Assembly (NCBI GenBank): GCA_013140775.1
Contig: JABFSA010000004.1
Coordinates: forward strand, 1-47,038
Direction: 5' to 3'
DNA from: Acidobacteriota bacterium
Lineage (GTDB): Bacteria; Acidobacteriota; Vicinamibacteria; Vicinamibacterales; UBA2999
DNA length: 47,038 nt
Below are positions 33,837-41,768 of the stretch, piece by piece. Below the pieces are notes generated by a model. The model was not told the origin of the DNA. It worked only from the letters and a program-made list of their open reading frames with translations, and did not search any database. Position numbers and translations under genes: made by a program. Each line of letters begins with the position of its first letter. Position 1 is the first letter of the stretch.

Positions 33837-34679
33837 ATGCGCACACCCACAGCCCTGATGCTGGCGGCGGTCACTCTCGGCGCGGCGCCAGCGTTCGCTC
33901 AGATTGAAGACAGTGGTGAGCGCAACAAGACGTTCGTTGAAGCGCGCGGTAACGTGCGGCCGGTGCCCTTGCCCCCCGGCGGTCCGGCGCCACGGATGAC
34001 CGATGGCCACGTGGACCTCTCAGGAACCTGGTTCTCGGGCCCGACCGGGCGTGCCAATGCCTGGAGCGTCGTGCCCGATGAGCGCGTGGCGGAGGCGCCG
34101 ATCCCGTTCACGCCCGCGGCGAAGGCCAAGATCGAATCGATGACCCGCGCCGAGCGCGAGCTGGGGCGCGCGCAGGTGACCTGCCAGCCGCTCGGCGTGC
34201 CGGCGATGTTCGTCGATAATCCGTACCCACACCAGATCTCGATGAAACCGGATCTCTTCATCCATCTCATTGAGAGCAACAACAACTGGCGCGTGGTCCG
34301 TCTCCCCGGCCGGCACAAGCCCGCTGAGGAGCAGGAGACGCTCTATATGGGCGACACGGCGACGCGTTGGGAAGGCGACACATTCGTGATGGAGACGATC
34401 TCTCTCGACACCCGCCCGTGGATCCAGGGCAACGGCTGGTACAAAACGGATCAGACCAAGATTACCGAGCGTCTGCGGCGGCCCTCGAGGAATTACCTCG
34501 AATATCAGTACACCGTCGAGGATCCCAATACGTTGACGGCGCCATGGACCTCGGCGTGGCGCACGTTCTCGCTGTCGGCCGACAACGAGGTGCTGACCGA
34601 GAACTTCTGCACCAACAACGAGAACGTTGAGCAGTTCATGAAGCTCGCCGAACAGGAGCGGGAAAAGCAGCGCCGCTAG
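33837..34679 (+). CDS. Exported two-cysteine protein of the DUF6152-associated family
   Basis: 280 residues with signal peptide MRTPTALMLAAVTLGAAPAFA. Family marks: HVDLSGTWFSGP, the Cys in QVTCQPLGVPAMF, RLPGRHKPAEEQETLYMGD, ITERLRRPSR and the late Cys in ENFCTNNENV. The C-terminal tail is charged (EQEREKQRR). It starts two bases after a DUF6152-like gene and is followed 24 bases later by another DUF6152 gene, so this is a three-gene run DUF6152-twoCys-DUF6152. Confidence 0.83.
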   Translation: MRTPTALMLAAVTLGAAPAFAQIEDSGERNKTFVEARGNVRPVPLPPGGPAPRMTDGHVDLSGTWFSGPTGRANAWSVVPDERVAEAPIPFTPAAKAKIESMTRAERELGRAQVTCQPLGVPAMFVDNPYPHQISMKPDLFIHLIESNNNWRVVRLPGRHKPAEEQETLYMGDTATRWEGDTFVMETISLDTRPWIQGNGWYKTDQTKITERLRRPSRNYLEYQYTVEDPNTLTAPWTSAWRTFSLSADNEVLTENFCTNNENVEQFMKLAEQEREKQRR

Positions 34680-34703
34680 CACACAGATAGAAGGAGTTGG
34701 AAC

Positions 34704-35102
34704 ATGCGCAAGATCGGAACTGTTCTGGCGATGATCGTGATTGGACTGGGCGCGAATCTACTCGCTCACCATTCGTTCTCGACGGAGTACGACGGCACCA
34801 AGACGTTCTCTGTGAAAGGCACGGTGTCGAAGGTTGAGTGGACGAATCCTCACGTGCGCTTCTACGTTGACGTCGCCGATGCCAGCGGCAAAGTCATGAC
34901 GTGGAACATGGAACTCGCCAGCCCCAGCGCGCTTGCGCGTAACGGGTGGACAAGCCGCACGCTGAAGGTGGGTGACCAGGTGGCCGTCGAAGGCTACGCG
35001 GCCAAGGTGGCGCCTGACCGCGGCAACGCGCGTTCAGTAGTGACCTCCGATGGTCGATCTCTTTTCGGCGGTGCTGGAGATGACAACGCCCCGGCGAAGT
35101 AA
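34704..35102 (+). CDS. DUF6152 family exported protein, copy 2
   Basis: 132 residues. From the HHSFSTEYD start to the C-terminal DDNAPAK the protein is the same as the copy at 6590 except for one Ala-to-Gly change near the end, while the signal peptides differ clearly. At DNA level many third positions differ, so this is not a very recent copy. AAGGAG precedes the ATG. It closes the three-gene run that begins at 33412. Confidence 0.9.
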   Translation: MRKIGTVLAMIVIGLGANLLAHHSFSTEYDGTKTFSVKGTVSKVEWTNPHVRFYVDVADASGKVMTWNMELASPSALARNGWTSRTLKVGDQVAVEGYAAKVAPDRGNARSVVTSDGRSLFGGAGDDNAPAK

Positions 35103-35145
35103 GCCAAACGGATGGCATAGGATCGTGTGAGCTTCCGCTCGGCAG

Positions 35146-35184
35146 ATGAACAGATGATGAACTGTCATCTTCTGTTCATGAACA
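35146..35184. promoter_or_regulatory. Compound inverted repeat, likely operator upstream of the PAP2 gene
   Basis: A 15-base arm at 35146-35160 (ATGAACAGATGATGA) pairs with 35165-35179 with one mismatch around a 4-base loop. Overlapping its right half, 35173-35184 is a perfect palindrome TGTTCATGAACA. Together there are four TGAAC(A/T)-type half-sites within 40 bases, ending 20 bases before the PAP2 start codon. There is no T-run, so an operator is more likely than a terminator. Confidence 0.5.
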
Positions 35185-35203
35185 ACTTGGTAGGATCCAC
35201 GCC

Positions 35204-36019
35204 ATGCACACGAACTGGCCGGCAATCGCGATGGCGCTTGTGATTGGCACGGCACCCGCGATGGCGCAGACGACACAGGCCACTCCACCGGGTCCGTCAA
35301 GCGCCGGCCAGACGAAGGAACTGATCCCCGAAACCGAGCATACGGGCTGGGCCACGCTGATCCATGACACGGGGCGGGATTTCGCGTCCTTCCCCAGGCG
35401 CACGTCCACGTGGGTCCTTCTCGCGGGCGGCGCCGCGGCCGCGCTGGCAGCGCATCCCGCTGATGATTACGTCCAGAGTCATATTGTCGGGAATACGACC
35501 GCGGAACGAATCTTCAAACCGGGGCAGATTATCGGCAGCGCCGGCTTTCAGGCGGGAACGGCCCTCGGGCTGTGGGCTGTTGGCCGGTATGTCGTCCCTT
35601 CGGAAGGCGAATCACGTACGAACAAGATTTCGCATCTCGGGTTCGACCTGTTGCGTGCACAGATCGTCACCCAGACCCTGGTGCAGACCATCAAGGTCGT
35701 GGCTCAGCGCGATCGACCGACTGGGGAGTGTTGTGCGTTTCCGTCTGGTCACGCGGCGAGCGCGTTCGCGGCTGCGTCAGTGCTCGAGCGCCACTTTGGA
35801 TATCGCGCGTCCTGGGTCGCACTGACAGGAGCCAGCTACGTCGCCACGTCACGGCTCGTGCACAATCGGCATTTCCTCAGTGACGTGATCTTCGGCGCTG
35901 CGCTCGGCGAGGCCGTGGGCTGGACGGTGGTCGGGCGTCACGGCAGATCCGAGTACGCCTTCGAACCGGTTCCAGTGGAGGGCGGAATGATGATCGCGCT
36001 CGTGCGAACCGCTGACTGA
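35204..36019 (+). CDS. PAP2-family phosphatase
   Basis: 271 residues with an N-terminal signal (ending AMAQ) and hydrophobic segments. All three phosphatase motifs are intact: K-x6-RP as KVVAQRDRP (164-172), PSGH (180-183) and SR-x5-H-x3-D as SRLVHNRHFLSD (216-227). It would dephosphorylate a lipid phosphate such as phosphatidic acid or undecaprenyl pyrophosphate, on the periplasmic side. It stands alone, with its own regulatory inverted repeat upstream. Confidence 0.9.
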   Translation: MHTNWPAIAMALVIGTAPAMAQTTQATPPGPSSAGQTKELIPETEHTGWATLIHDTGRDFASFPRRTSTWVLLAGGAAAALAAHPADDYVQSHIVGNTTAERIFKPGQIIGSAGFQAGTALGLWAVGRYVVPSEGESRTNKISHLGFDLLRAQIVTQTLVQTIKVVAQRDRPTGECCAFPSGHAASAFAAASVLERHFGYRASWVALTGASYVATSRLVHNRHFLSDVIFGAALGEAVGWTVVGRHGRSEYAFEPVPVEGGMMIALVRTAD

Positions 36020-36105
36020 TGACCGTCCGCGATCCGGCACGAGGGATCCCTCGTGTGAGCGGACTTGCGGACGTCGGCTAGTCGTCGTTCGTTTCGAGTG
36101 TTCAG

Positions 36106-36963
36106 CTAGACCAGGAGCGGCTCGTCCACGACTCGTGGATGTGCGGCCAACGACGAAGGGCCAAATCTGACCAGGACTGCCACTCCAAGGACAGTGATCA
36201 GGCCTCCAAGGAATGACGGCAACTGCGACGGGCCAGAAGCCAGAAAGGCCACATCCATGACGCCGTGAAAGATGGCGCAGATGGGGATGCTCCCTCCCGT
36301 TCCGTTGAAGAGCCATGTGAACAGCACGCTGGCGGTGAGGATGCTCAGGTACCAGCCCACGATCTCTGGTCCGATCATGCGAGCCATTCCAGGAGCGAAC
36401 CAGAAGAGCGGAAGATGCCAACCTGCCCAGATGACGCTCATCATGTCGGCCGCCGTCAGAGCGGATCGCCGGGCTTGCAGTCGTGGAAGCAGCACACCAC
36501 GCCAGCCGATCTCCTCACCAAAACCGTATGCAACAACACTGGCCATCACGTAGATCGGCAACGACAGTTGTGGGTACTCAGCGCTTCGGTCGAAGCGGAT
36601 TGGCTGCGTGTCGCCGGTCATGCGCGCCAGCATCACGGCAATCCACAAGAGCGCGAAGGGCAACAGCCAGGCGATCGCATGCCACCCCAGGCCGACCCGC
36701 CAGCGCATGACCTGTTTGGTCAGCCGCTCCACACCCACCGGCCCGTCGGATACTCGCACGACAAGAAGGCCCGCGGCCGCCGGACCCAGTCCACCGAGCA
36801 GGTGGAGATACCGGAGCGGGCTCTCGGGCGGCGCGCCGCCTTGAGAGGCGAGGGGCCACCACACGAGCCAACTGATGGCATACGACAACACGACGAATCC
36901 GATGATGGCGACCAAGGCTTGATTTCTGTAGCGACCATACTCGGGGGCCGATCGGCTCACCAC
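36106..36963 (-). CDS. CPBP family intramembrane metalloprotease
   Basis: 285 residues, about eight membrane segments. The CPBP/Abi signature is present: EEIGWRG (150-156), then GWHLPLFWF and a late FHGVMD, giving the glutamates and histidines that hold the metal. Such proteases process membrane or prenylated peptides, or give bacteriocin immunity; no peptide gene is seen nearby. Start is a GTG at 36963; a second GTG three bases on has better spacing to AGAGGA. Confidence 0.85.
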   Translation of the reverse strand: MVSRSAPEYGRYRNQALVAIIGFVVLSYAISWLVWWPLASQGGAPPESPLRYLHLLGGLGPAAAGLLVVRVSDGPVGVERLTKQVMRWRVGLGWHAIAWLLPFALLWIAVMLARMTGDTQPIRFDRSAEYPQLSLPIYVMASVVAYGFGEEIGWRGVLLPRLQARRSALTAADMMSVIWAGWHLPLFWFAPGMARMIGPEIVGWYLSILTASVLFTWLFNGTGGSIPICAIFHGVMDVAFLASGPSQLPSFLGGLITVLGVAVLVRFGPSSLAAHPRVVDEPLLV

Positions 36964-36974
36964 GTCCTCTTCGA

Positions 36975-37003
36975 TCCTGGAGCTCGTTAGCAGAGCTCGA
37001 GGA
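36975..37003 (-). terminator. Hairpin overlapping the end of the PRPP-synthetase-like gene
   Basis: TCCTGGAGCTC (36975-36985) pairs with GAGCTCGAGGA (36993-37003) with a single mismatch and a 7-base loop that includes part of the gene's stop codon. It stands between the nucleotide-metabolism pair and the CPBP gene on the same strand. No T-run follows, so it may be a processing or attenuation hairpin instead of a classical terminator. Confidence 0.35.
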
Positions 37004-37871
37004 CAGCCGGGATCATCAGCGGCACCACGTCAATCATGTTGGTAGAGTGCGGCACGGAGTTGCTCGTCACGATTCCTGCCGTTCCGGCGTTGGACAGTGC
37101 CTGCTCGGCCTCCTTCGAGAACAGCGCATGCACGGCCATGCAGACTGGCGCGCGCAGGCCCGCACTCACAAGACACTTCACCGTTTCAATCAGCGTGTGC
37201 CCGGAAGACACGACGTCATCAATAATGACGGGCGTGTGCTGCCGATAGGCCTCCATGTCCGGTGCCGACACCTTCACGACCTGGTCGCTGCTGCGCTCTT
37301 TTCGCATCACGACACTCGGCGCTCCGACGCGACTGGCGACGTCCGTCACCCACTGGGCACTCTCGACGTCGGGTCCGACCAGGACCGGACGCTCAACATG
37401 CTCGGCAATCCACGCCGCCACGACCGGTGCCGCATGAATGACCCGGCTGGGTACGCCGTAGATCTCGTTCAAAGATCCATAGCGGTGCAGGTGTGGATCG
37501 ATCGTCACGATCCAATCCACGTATCCCGACAAGAGTCGCGCGAAGGTCCGTGATGTCACAGCCTCGCCGGCGCGAAACTGACGGTCCTGACGCAGGTAGG
37601 CCAGATACGGCGTCACGAGGCCGACCCGTCTGGCGCCCAGCGCGCGAGCGGCGTCCGCCAGGAAGAGAAGCGGAAGGGTCTTCTGGTTCGGATGGTCCAG
37701 CGTGCAGACGAGGACGACGCTCTTGCCGGTGCACTCCGCATCGATCCGCAGATAGGTCTCATCATCCGGAAACTGTCGTGACTCCACGGCGCTGAGCGGC
37801 ATCCCGGCGAGGTCGCTCACTCGCCTGGCCAGCGATGCGCTCTCGGGGAGTGCCAGTACCATCGCGCTCAC
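36987..37871 (-). CDS. Ribose-phosphate pyrophosphokinase (PRPP synthetase) homologue
   Basis: 294 residues, a little shorter than classical Prs (about 310-320). Visible are the RQDRQFRAGEAVTSR segment (94-108), DPHLH (125-129), a KERS loop (191-194) and the PRPP-binding loop VIIDDVVSSGHT (215-226). It should make PRPP from ribose 5-phosphate and ATP, or run a related reaction. Its start overlaps the stop of the AMP-phosphorylase-like gene by four bases (ATGA), so the two are made together; it is probably an accessory enzyme and not the housekeeping Prs. Confidence 0.9.
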   Translation of the reverse strand: MSAMVLALPESASLARRVSDLAGMPLSAVESRQFPDDETYLRIDAECTGKSVVLVCTLDHPNQKTLPLLFLADAARALGARRVGLVTPYLAYLRQDRQFRAGEAVTSRTFARLLSGYVDWIVTIDPHLHRYGSLNEIYGVPSRVIHAAPVVAAWIAEHVERPVLVGPDVESAQWVTDVASRVGAPSVVMRKERSSDQVVKVSAPDMEAYRQHTPVIIDDVVSSGHTLIETVKCLVSAGLRAPVCMAVHALFSKEAEQALSNAGTAGIVTSNSVPHSTNMIDVVPLMIPAVLELC

Positions 37872-39382
37872 GATGACGGCCCAATGACAATGATGTCGGC
37901 ATGCAGGGCGAGATACTCCCGCGCATACGCCAGTTCCCCCGGGCTCTGCGCGTGCAGCGTGAACAGTGGTTGACCATTCTCCACGCTCTGTCCCACGCGG
38001 ACATGAAGATCGATGCCCGCCGCCGGGTCCGCTGGCGCCCCGGCGAGCTTCGCCGCGCGCGCAAGTCTTCGACTGTCGAGTCCGGTAACGCTTCCCCTCG
38101 CGGGCGCCGTCACTTCAAACTGCTGCGTGCTGGTTGGAGGAGTGCGCATCCCACCCTGCGCCTCGCAGATGGCCTGCAGCTTTCGCCAGGCCCGGCCATC
38201 GGCCAGCACGGCGCGGGCCTCTACCGGACCGCGCCCTGCCCCGCACGTCCCTGCGAGCTCCAGCAGCTCGCCGGCCAGAAGAATCGACCGCTCTTTCAGA
38301 TCGCTGGGTGCATCACGATCACCACGCGTGACGGCGATGACGTCCCGTGCTTCGAGCGCAGGCCCGATGCCTCTGCCGATCGGTTGGGAGCCGTCCGTGA
38401 CGATCGGACGCACCACCAGCCCCACATCCTGGCCGACGCGTTGGAGGAGTCGAGCGAGGACGTGCGCCGCCTCTGGCGTGCGCACTTTTGCAGTTGGTCC
38501 AACCGGGATATCGATGACGACATGAGTGGATCCGGCCGCGACCTTCTTCGACAACACGGACGCCACCAGTTGCGCGTCGCTATCGATATCCAGGGCCCGT
38601 TCCACCCGAATCAAAAGGTCGTCAACGGGACTGAGCTGAATGGCGCCGCCCCAGACGATGCAACCGCCCTCGCGCTCCACGACTCGCCGCATCGCGGTGA
38701 GGTCGAGATCGACCTTGGTCAGCGTTTCCATCGTATCGGCAGTGCCGGCGGGGGAAGTGATCGCGCGGGACGATGTCTTCGGAATACAGACACCCGCTGC
38801 CGCCAGGATCGACACGACGATCGGTGTCGTCCGGTTCCCGGGAAGTCCGCCGACGCAATGCTTGTCGGCGACGATGCGATGGTCCCACGTCAGACGCTGG
38901 CCCACCTGAACCATGCTGCGCGTCAGTCCCACGACCTCGTCGAGATTCATTCCCGCCGCCGCACATGCGGTCAGGAAGGCTGACAGCTCGATGTCGGTGT
39001 AACGCCCGGCCCCCATATCCTGGAGAATCTGTAACAGGTCATCATCGCGAAAGGCGTGTCCGAAGATCTTGGCGCGGACCGCCCCGACGGATTCGACCGG
39101 TCGTGGATGCGACAGGAAGGCAAGCTGCCCTGACTCGGCATCGAGCAGCTGCCACGCCGCTTCCGACAACCCGGCTTCCGTCGGCAGCACGAAGCCATCG
39201 CGGACGACATTGAGCGTCGCGATAATCGACGCGCGCTCTGTTGTGATCATCACGCGGGAATGCGCTGAGAAACCTTCGGATCGACAGACATCACAGTCGG
39301 CCCGCATGTAGACGATCGGTTCTTCATGGGTGTCGATGCCCATGCGCTTCAACAGCACGGTGCTGCGGCCGAGAGAATCCAT
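37868..39382 (-). CDS. AMP phosphorylase-like enzyme (thymidine phosphorylase family)
   Basis: 504 residues. The N-terminal double-psi-barrel-like extension (GIDTHEEPIVYMRADCDVCRSEGFSAHSR) and its length distinguish it from classical DeoA (about 440) and match the AMP phosphorylase-like branch. Phosphorylase motifs follow: KHCVGGLPGNRTT (174-186) and the family signature SSRAITSPAGTADTMET (204-220), with a PYNP C-terminal domain at the end. The expected reaction is nucleoside monophosphate plus phosphate to base plus ribose 1,5-bisphosphate. It overlaps the PRPP-synthetase-like gene. I see no ribose-1,5-bisphosphate isomerase or RuBisCO in the window. Confidence 0.88.
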   Translation of the reverse strand: MDSLGRSTVLLKRMGIDTHEEPIVYMRADCDVCRSEGFSAHSRVMITTERASIIATLNVVRDGFVLPTEAGLSEAAWQLLDAESGQLAFLSHPRPVESVGAVRAKIFGHAFRDDDLLQILQDMGAGRYTDIELSAFLTACAAAGMNLDEVVGLTRSMVQVGQRLTWDHRIVADKHCVGGLPGNRTTPIVVSILAAAGVCIPKTSSRAITSPAGTADTMETLTKVDLDLTAMRRVVEREGGCIVWGGAIQLSPVDDLLIRVERALDIDSDAQLVASVLSKKVAAGSTHVVIDIPVGPTAKVRTPEAAHVLARLLQRVGQDVGLVVRPIVTDGSQPIGRGIGPALEARDVIAVTRGDRDAPSDLKERSILLAGELLELAGTCGAGRGPVEARAVLADGRAWRKLQAICEAQGGMRTPPTSTQQFEVTAPARGSVTGLDSRRLARAAKLAGAPADPAAGIDLHVRVGQSVENGQPLFTLHAQSPGELAYAREYLALHADIIVIGPSS

Positions 39383-39406
39383 CGGAGGATTGTAGCGTCG
39401 GAAGTT

Positions 39407-39440
39407 CGCGACCCGACTCTATGAGTCGAATCGGGTCGCG
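39407..39440 (-). terminator. GC-rich hairpin downstream of the DUF4440 gene
   Basis: CGCGACCCG (39407-39415) and CGGGTCGCG (39432-39440) are perfect 9-base arms, with a further ACTC/GAGT pairing inside. It begins just after the stop of the gene at 39448 and ends before the phosphorylase start at 39382. This is a strong stem but lacks a T-run. Confidence 0.4.
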
Positions 39441-39447
39441 ACACCGT

Positions 39448-40266
39448 TTACCGCCACCACATCTCACGGTGAACACTCCACCCGTCGGCGTCGCGCATCC
39501 ACAGCTGAATGTAGCGTCCGGTCGTGATCTTGCCACTGTCACTCACCTTGTAGTCACCTTCGAGGTGAGCCAGTTCTCCGGTGACGTATGCATCGGTGAC
39601 CGTCAGCGTGGACGTGGGTTTGGCGCCGAGATCACCGACCCAGAACATCTCTATCGCCGGCTTACCGGTGATGGTTCCGTCCTGGACGGTCGAGAGTGCC
39701 GAGTCGTCCGAATACAGCGCGAGAAGCGCCTTGGCATCACCGGCGTTGTAGGCCGCGGTCCACGATGCCGTGAGTTGCTGGGCGAGCTCCGTTTGCCGCT
39801 CGATCGCGGGATCGATTCGCCACATCTCACGCTCCACCTGCCATCCTCCGCCAGCGCGCGTCCAGAGCTGCTGGTATTGCCCGCGGGCCAGCTCGGTGCC
39901 GTCTTTCCCCTTCACCTGATAGGTGCCGTCGACGTGCACGAGATCTCCCTGCGTGATGGCGTCGCCGGGCGTGAGCACCGTGGTCACGCCGCCCTCCCCG
40001 AGGTCCTCTCGCCAGTACGACTCAATCTGGCTGCGACCGGCCAGGACCGATCCTCCGGGCGGTAGAGACCGGCCGTTCTCTGCGTACAGGGCGGCGAGTG
40101 TCGCCGCGTCACCCTTGTTGAATGCTGCAACCCACGCAGCCGTCGGCTCCGTTGCTGCGGCCGCGTCCTGCTGCGGTGGCGAGCTTCGGTTACACGCGGC
40201 TGCGGCAATCGTGAACGAAATCGCGACGATCGGAATGAGCTTGCGGGTCATGACCGTAGTCTTCAT
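39448..40266 (-). CDS. Lipoprotein with two tandem DUF4440/SnoaL-like domains
   Basis: 272 residues. A signal sequence with a lipobox-like AAAC (Cys 25) is followed by two related NTF2-like domains: the first contains WVAAFNKGDAATLAALYAEN, the second SWTAAYNAGDAKALLALYSD, with matching ends (GYQ..QLWTRAGGGW / GRYIQLWMRDADGW and EREMWR / HREMWWR). The protein is therefore an internal duplication. Such domains are cone-shaped ligand pockets, often of unknown substrate. ATG 40266 follows GGAGAG closely; the upstream GTG is less likely. Divergent from the MgtC-like gene. Confidence 0.87.
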   Translation of the reverse strand: MKTTVMTRKLIPIVAISFTIAAAACNRSSPPQQDAAAATEPTAAWVAAFNKGDAATLAALYAENGRSLPPGGSVLAGRSQIESYWREDLGEGGVTTVLTPGDAITQGDLVHVDGTYQVKGKDGTELARGQYQQLWTRAGGGWQVEREMWRIDPAIERQTELAQQLTASWTAAYNAGDAKALLALYSDDSALSTVQDGTITGKPAIEMFWVGDLGAKPTSTLTVTDAYVTGELAHLEGDYKVSDSGKITTGRYIQLWMRDADGWSVHREMWWR

Positions 40267-40460
40267 GGCGCTCTCCACGCCCGTAACCTGCGAGAATCCG
40301 CATGCCTGCGAGAAATTTCGCGCGACACGGACAGTTGCTCACGGTGTTGCTTGAATTCGACGGGCTGACGCCATGGTTGTGCACGTTTCACGCCGTTCTC
40401 TCACCGCAGTATCTGAGGCAACGTGTTCTCCCTCTGCACGAGCGCGGAGAGGCATACGTT

Positions 40461-41711
40461 ATGCTCGCCTGCGTGGACCTGACGGCAGTAGCCGGGCTTG
40501 TGGCGGCGACGATCGGAGGCGCGGCCATTGGTCTCGAGCGACAGTGGTCGGGCCATGCGAGCGGCCCAAGGGCCCACTTCGGGGGCATCCGCACGTTCAC
40601 GATGTTGGGAGGGCTTGGCGGCCTGGCGGGGTGGCTGTCAACGGCCGGCTTCCTGCCACTTGCGGTTGTTCTCCTCGCCGGCGCTGTCGCGCTCATCGTC
40701 GCCGCATACGCGGCTGCCAGCCGGGTGGATGTGGACGGCACGACCGAGGTTGCGGCAATCGTGGCGCTTGCCGCAGGCTCGCTGTCGGGCTCAGGGCAGG
40801 TTGCACTGGGGGGCGGCGTAGTCGCCGCGACCGCTTTGCTGCTGCTCGAGAAGACTCGCCTGCACGCCTTCGTGACACGCATCGACGATGCGGCCCTCCG
40901 TGCGAGTGCCCGGTTCGCCGCGTTGGCCTGCGTGGTCCTGCCGCTGCTGCCCAGGGGGCCTTACGGACCCTTCGACGCGATCCGGCCGCGGGAGCTCTGG
41001 TCCCTCGTGCTGTTCTTCTCGGGCCTGAGTTTCATCGGCTGGATTGCCCGGCGTGTCGTCGGGAAACAGCAGGGCGTGATCCTCTCGGGATTGCTCGGCG
41101 GCATCATTTCATCCACGTCGGTGAGCCTGATCTTCGCGCGTGAGAGCCGAGCGACCGATGCGCCGCGCCTGGCGCTGGCAGCGGGTGCCGTCGGCGCATG
41201 TACGGTGATGCTCCTGCGAGTCACGCTGGCCTGCATGGTCTTGAATCCCGCACTGGCGGCGGCTCTTCCGCGGTACGTTGTCCCCGCGTTCGTGATCGGT
41301 GTCGCGGCGGTGCTGGCCGCATGGCGACTCAATGCTCCTGCCTCCCAAGAGAGTGCAGACCCAGGCTCGCCGTTGCAGCTGAGAGCCGCCTTGCAGATGA
41401 CGGCGTTGTTTCAGGTCGTGCTCTTCGTGATTCTCTTCGTCCAGGCTCGGTGGGGCGCGCAGGCGCTCGTGGTCACGTCAGCGTTCGTCGGCTTGACTGA
41501 CCTGGATGCACTGACCCTGTCATTGGCGCGAAGCGCGGGGTCATCGGGTGATATTCCCGCAACAGTCGTCGCACTCACGGCAGGTATTCTCGCGAACACG
41601 TGTCTCAAGCTGGGAGTGGCACTCGTCGTGGGGCGGGGCGCGTTTCGCTCGGCCACTGCGGCCGCTCTGGGCGCTATGGCGTTGGCGTTGGTGATCGCGC
41701 TGCTCCGATAG
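40461..41711 (+). CDS. MgtC/SapB family membrane protein with DUF4010 domain
   Basis: 416 residues, about twelve hydrophobic segments. The N-terminal MgtC part shows AATIGGAAIGLERQWSGHASG and GIRTFTMLGGLGG; the C-terminal DUF4010 half has GIISSTSVSLIFARES and FVGLTDLDALTLSLA. MgtC proteins support growth under magnesium or phosphate stress, partly by inhibiting ATP synthase; the DUF4010 fusion is a common but uncharacterised form. ATG 40461 starts at the family-typical position after AGAGG; the longer frame from 40302 is not supported. Confidence 0.88.
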   Translation: MLACVDLTAVAGLVAATIGGAAIGLERQWSGHASGPRAHFGGIRTFTMLGGLGGLAGWLSTAGFLPLAVVLLAGAVALIVAAYAAASRVDVDGTTEVAAIVALAAGSLSGSGQVALGGGVVAATALLLLEKTRLHAFVTRIDDAALRASARFAALACVVLPLLPRGPYGPFDAIRPRELWSLVLFFSGLSFIGWIARRVVGKQQGVILSGLLGGIISSTSVSLIFARESRATDAPRLALAAGAVGACTVMLLRVTLACMVLNPALAAALPRYVVPAFVIGVAAVLAAWRLNAPASQESADPGSPLQLRAALQMTALFQVVLFVILFVQARWGAQALVVTSAFVGLTDLDALTLSLARSAGSSGDIPATVVALTAGILANTCLKLGVALVVGRGAFRSATAAALGAMALALVIALLR

Positions 41712-41768
41712 CAGTGATACGTACGCAGCAGCTGCTGTTCGAGGGAGCAAGGCTCCCGCCGTTTCAGT

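Noticed and set aside
37053..37067. GGCACGGAGTTGC resembling a sigma-54 site.
   Set aside because: Spacing is nine, not ten, and it lies inside the PRPP-synthetase coding sequence.
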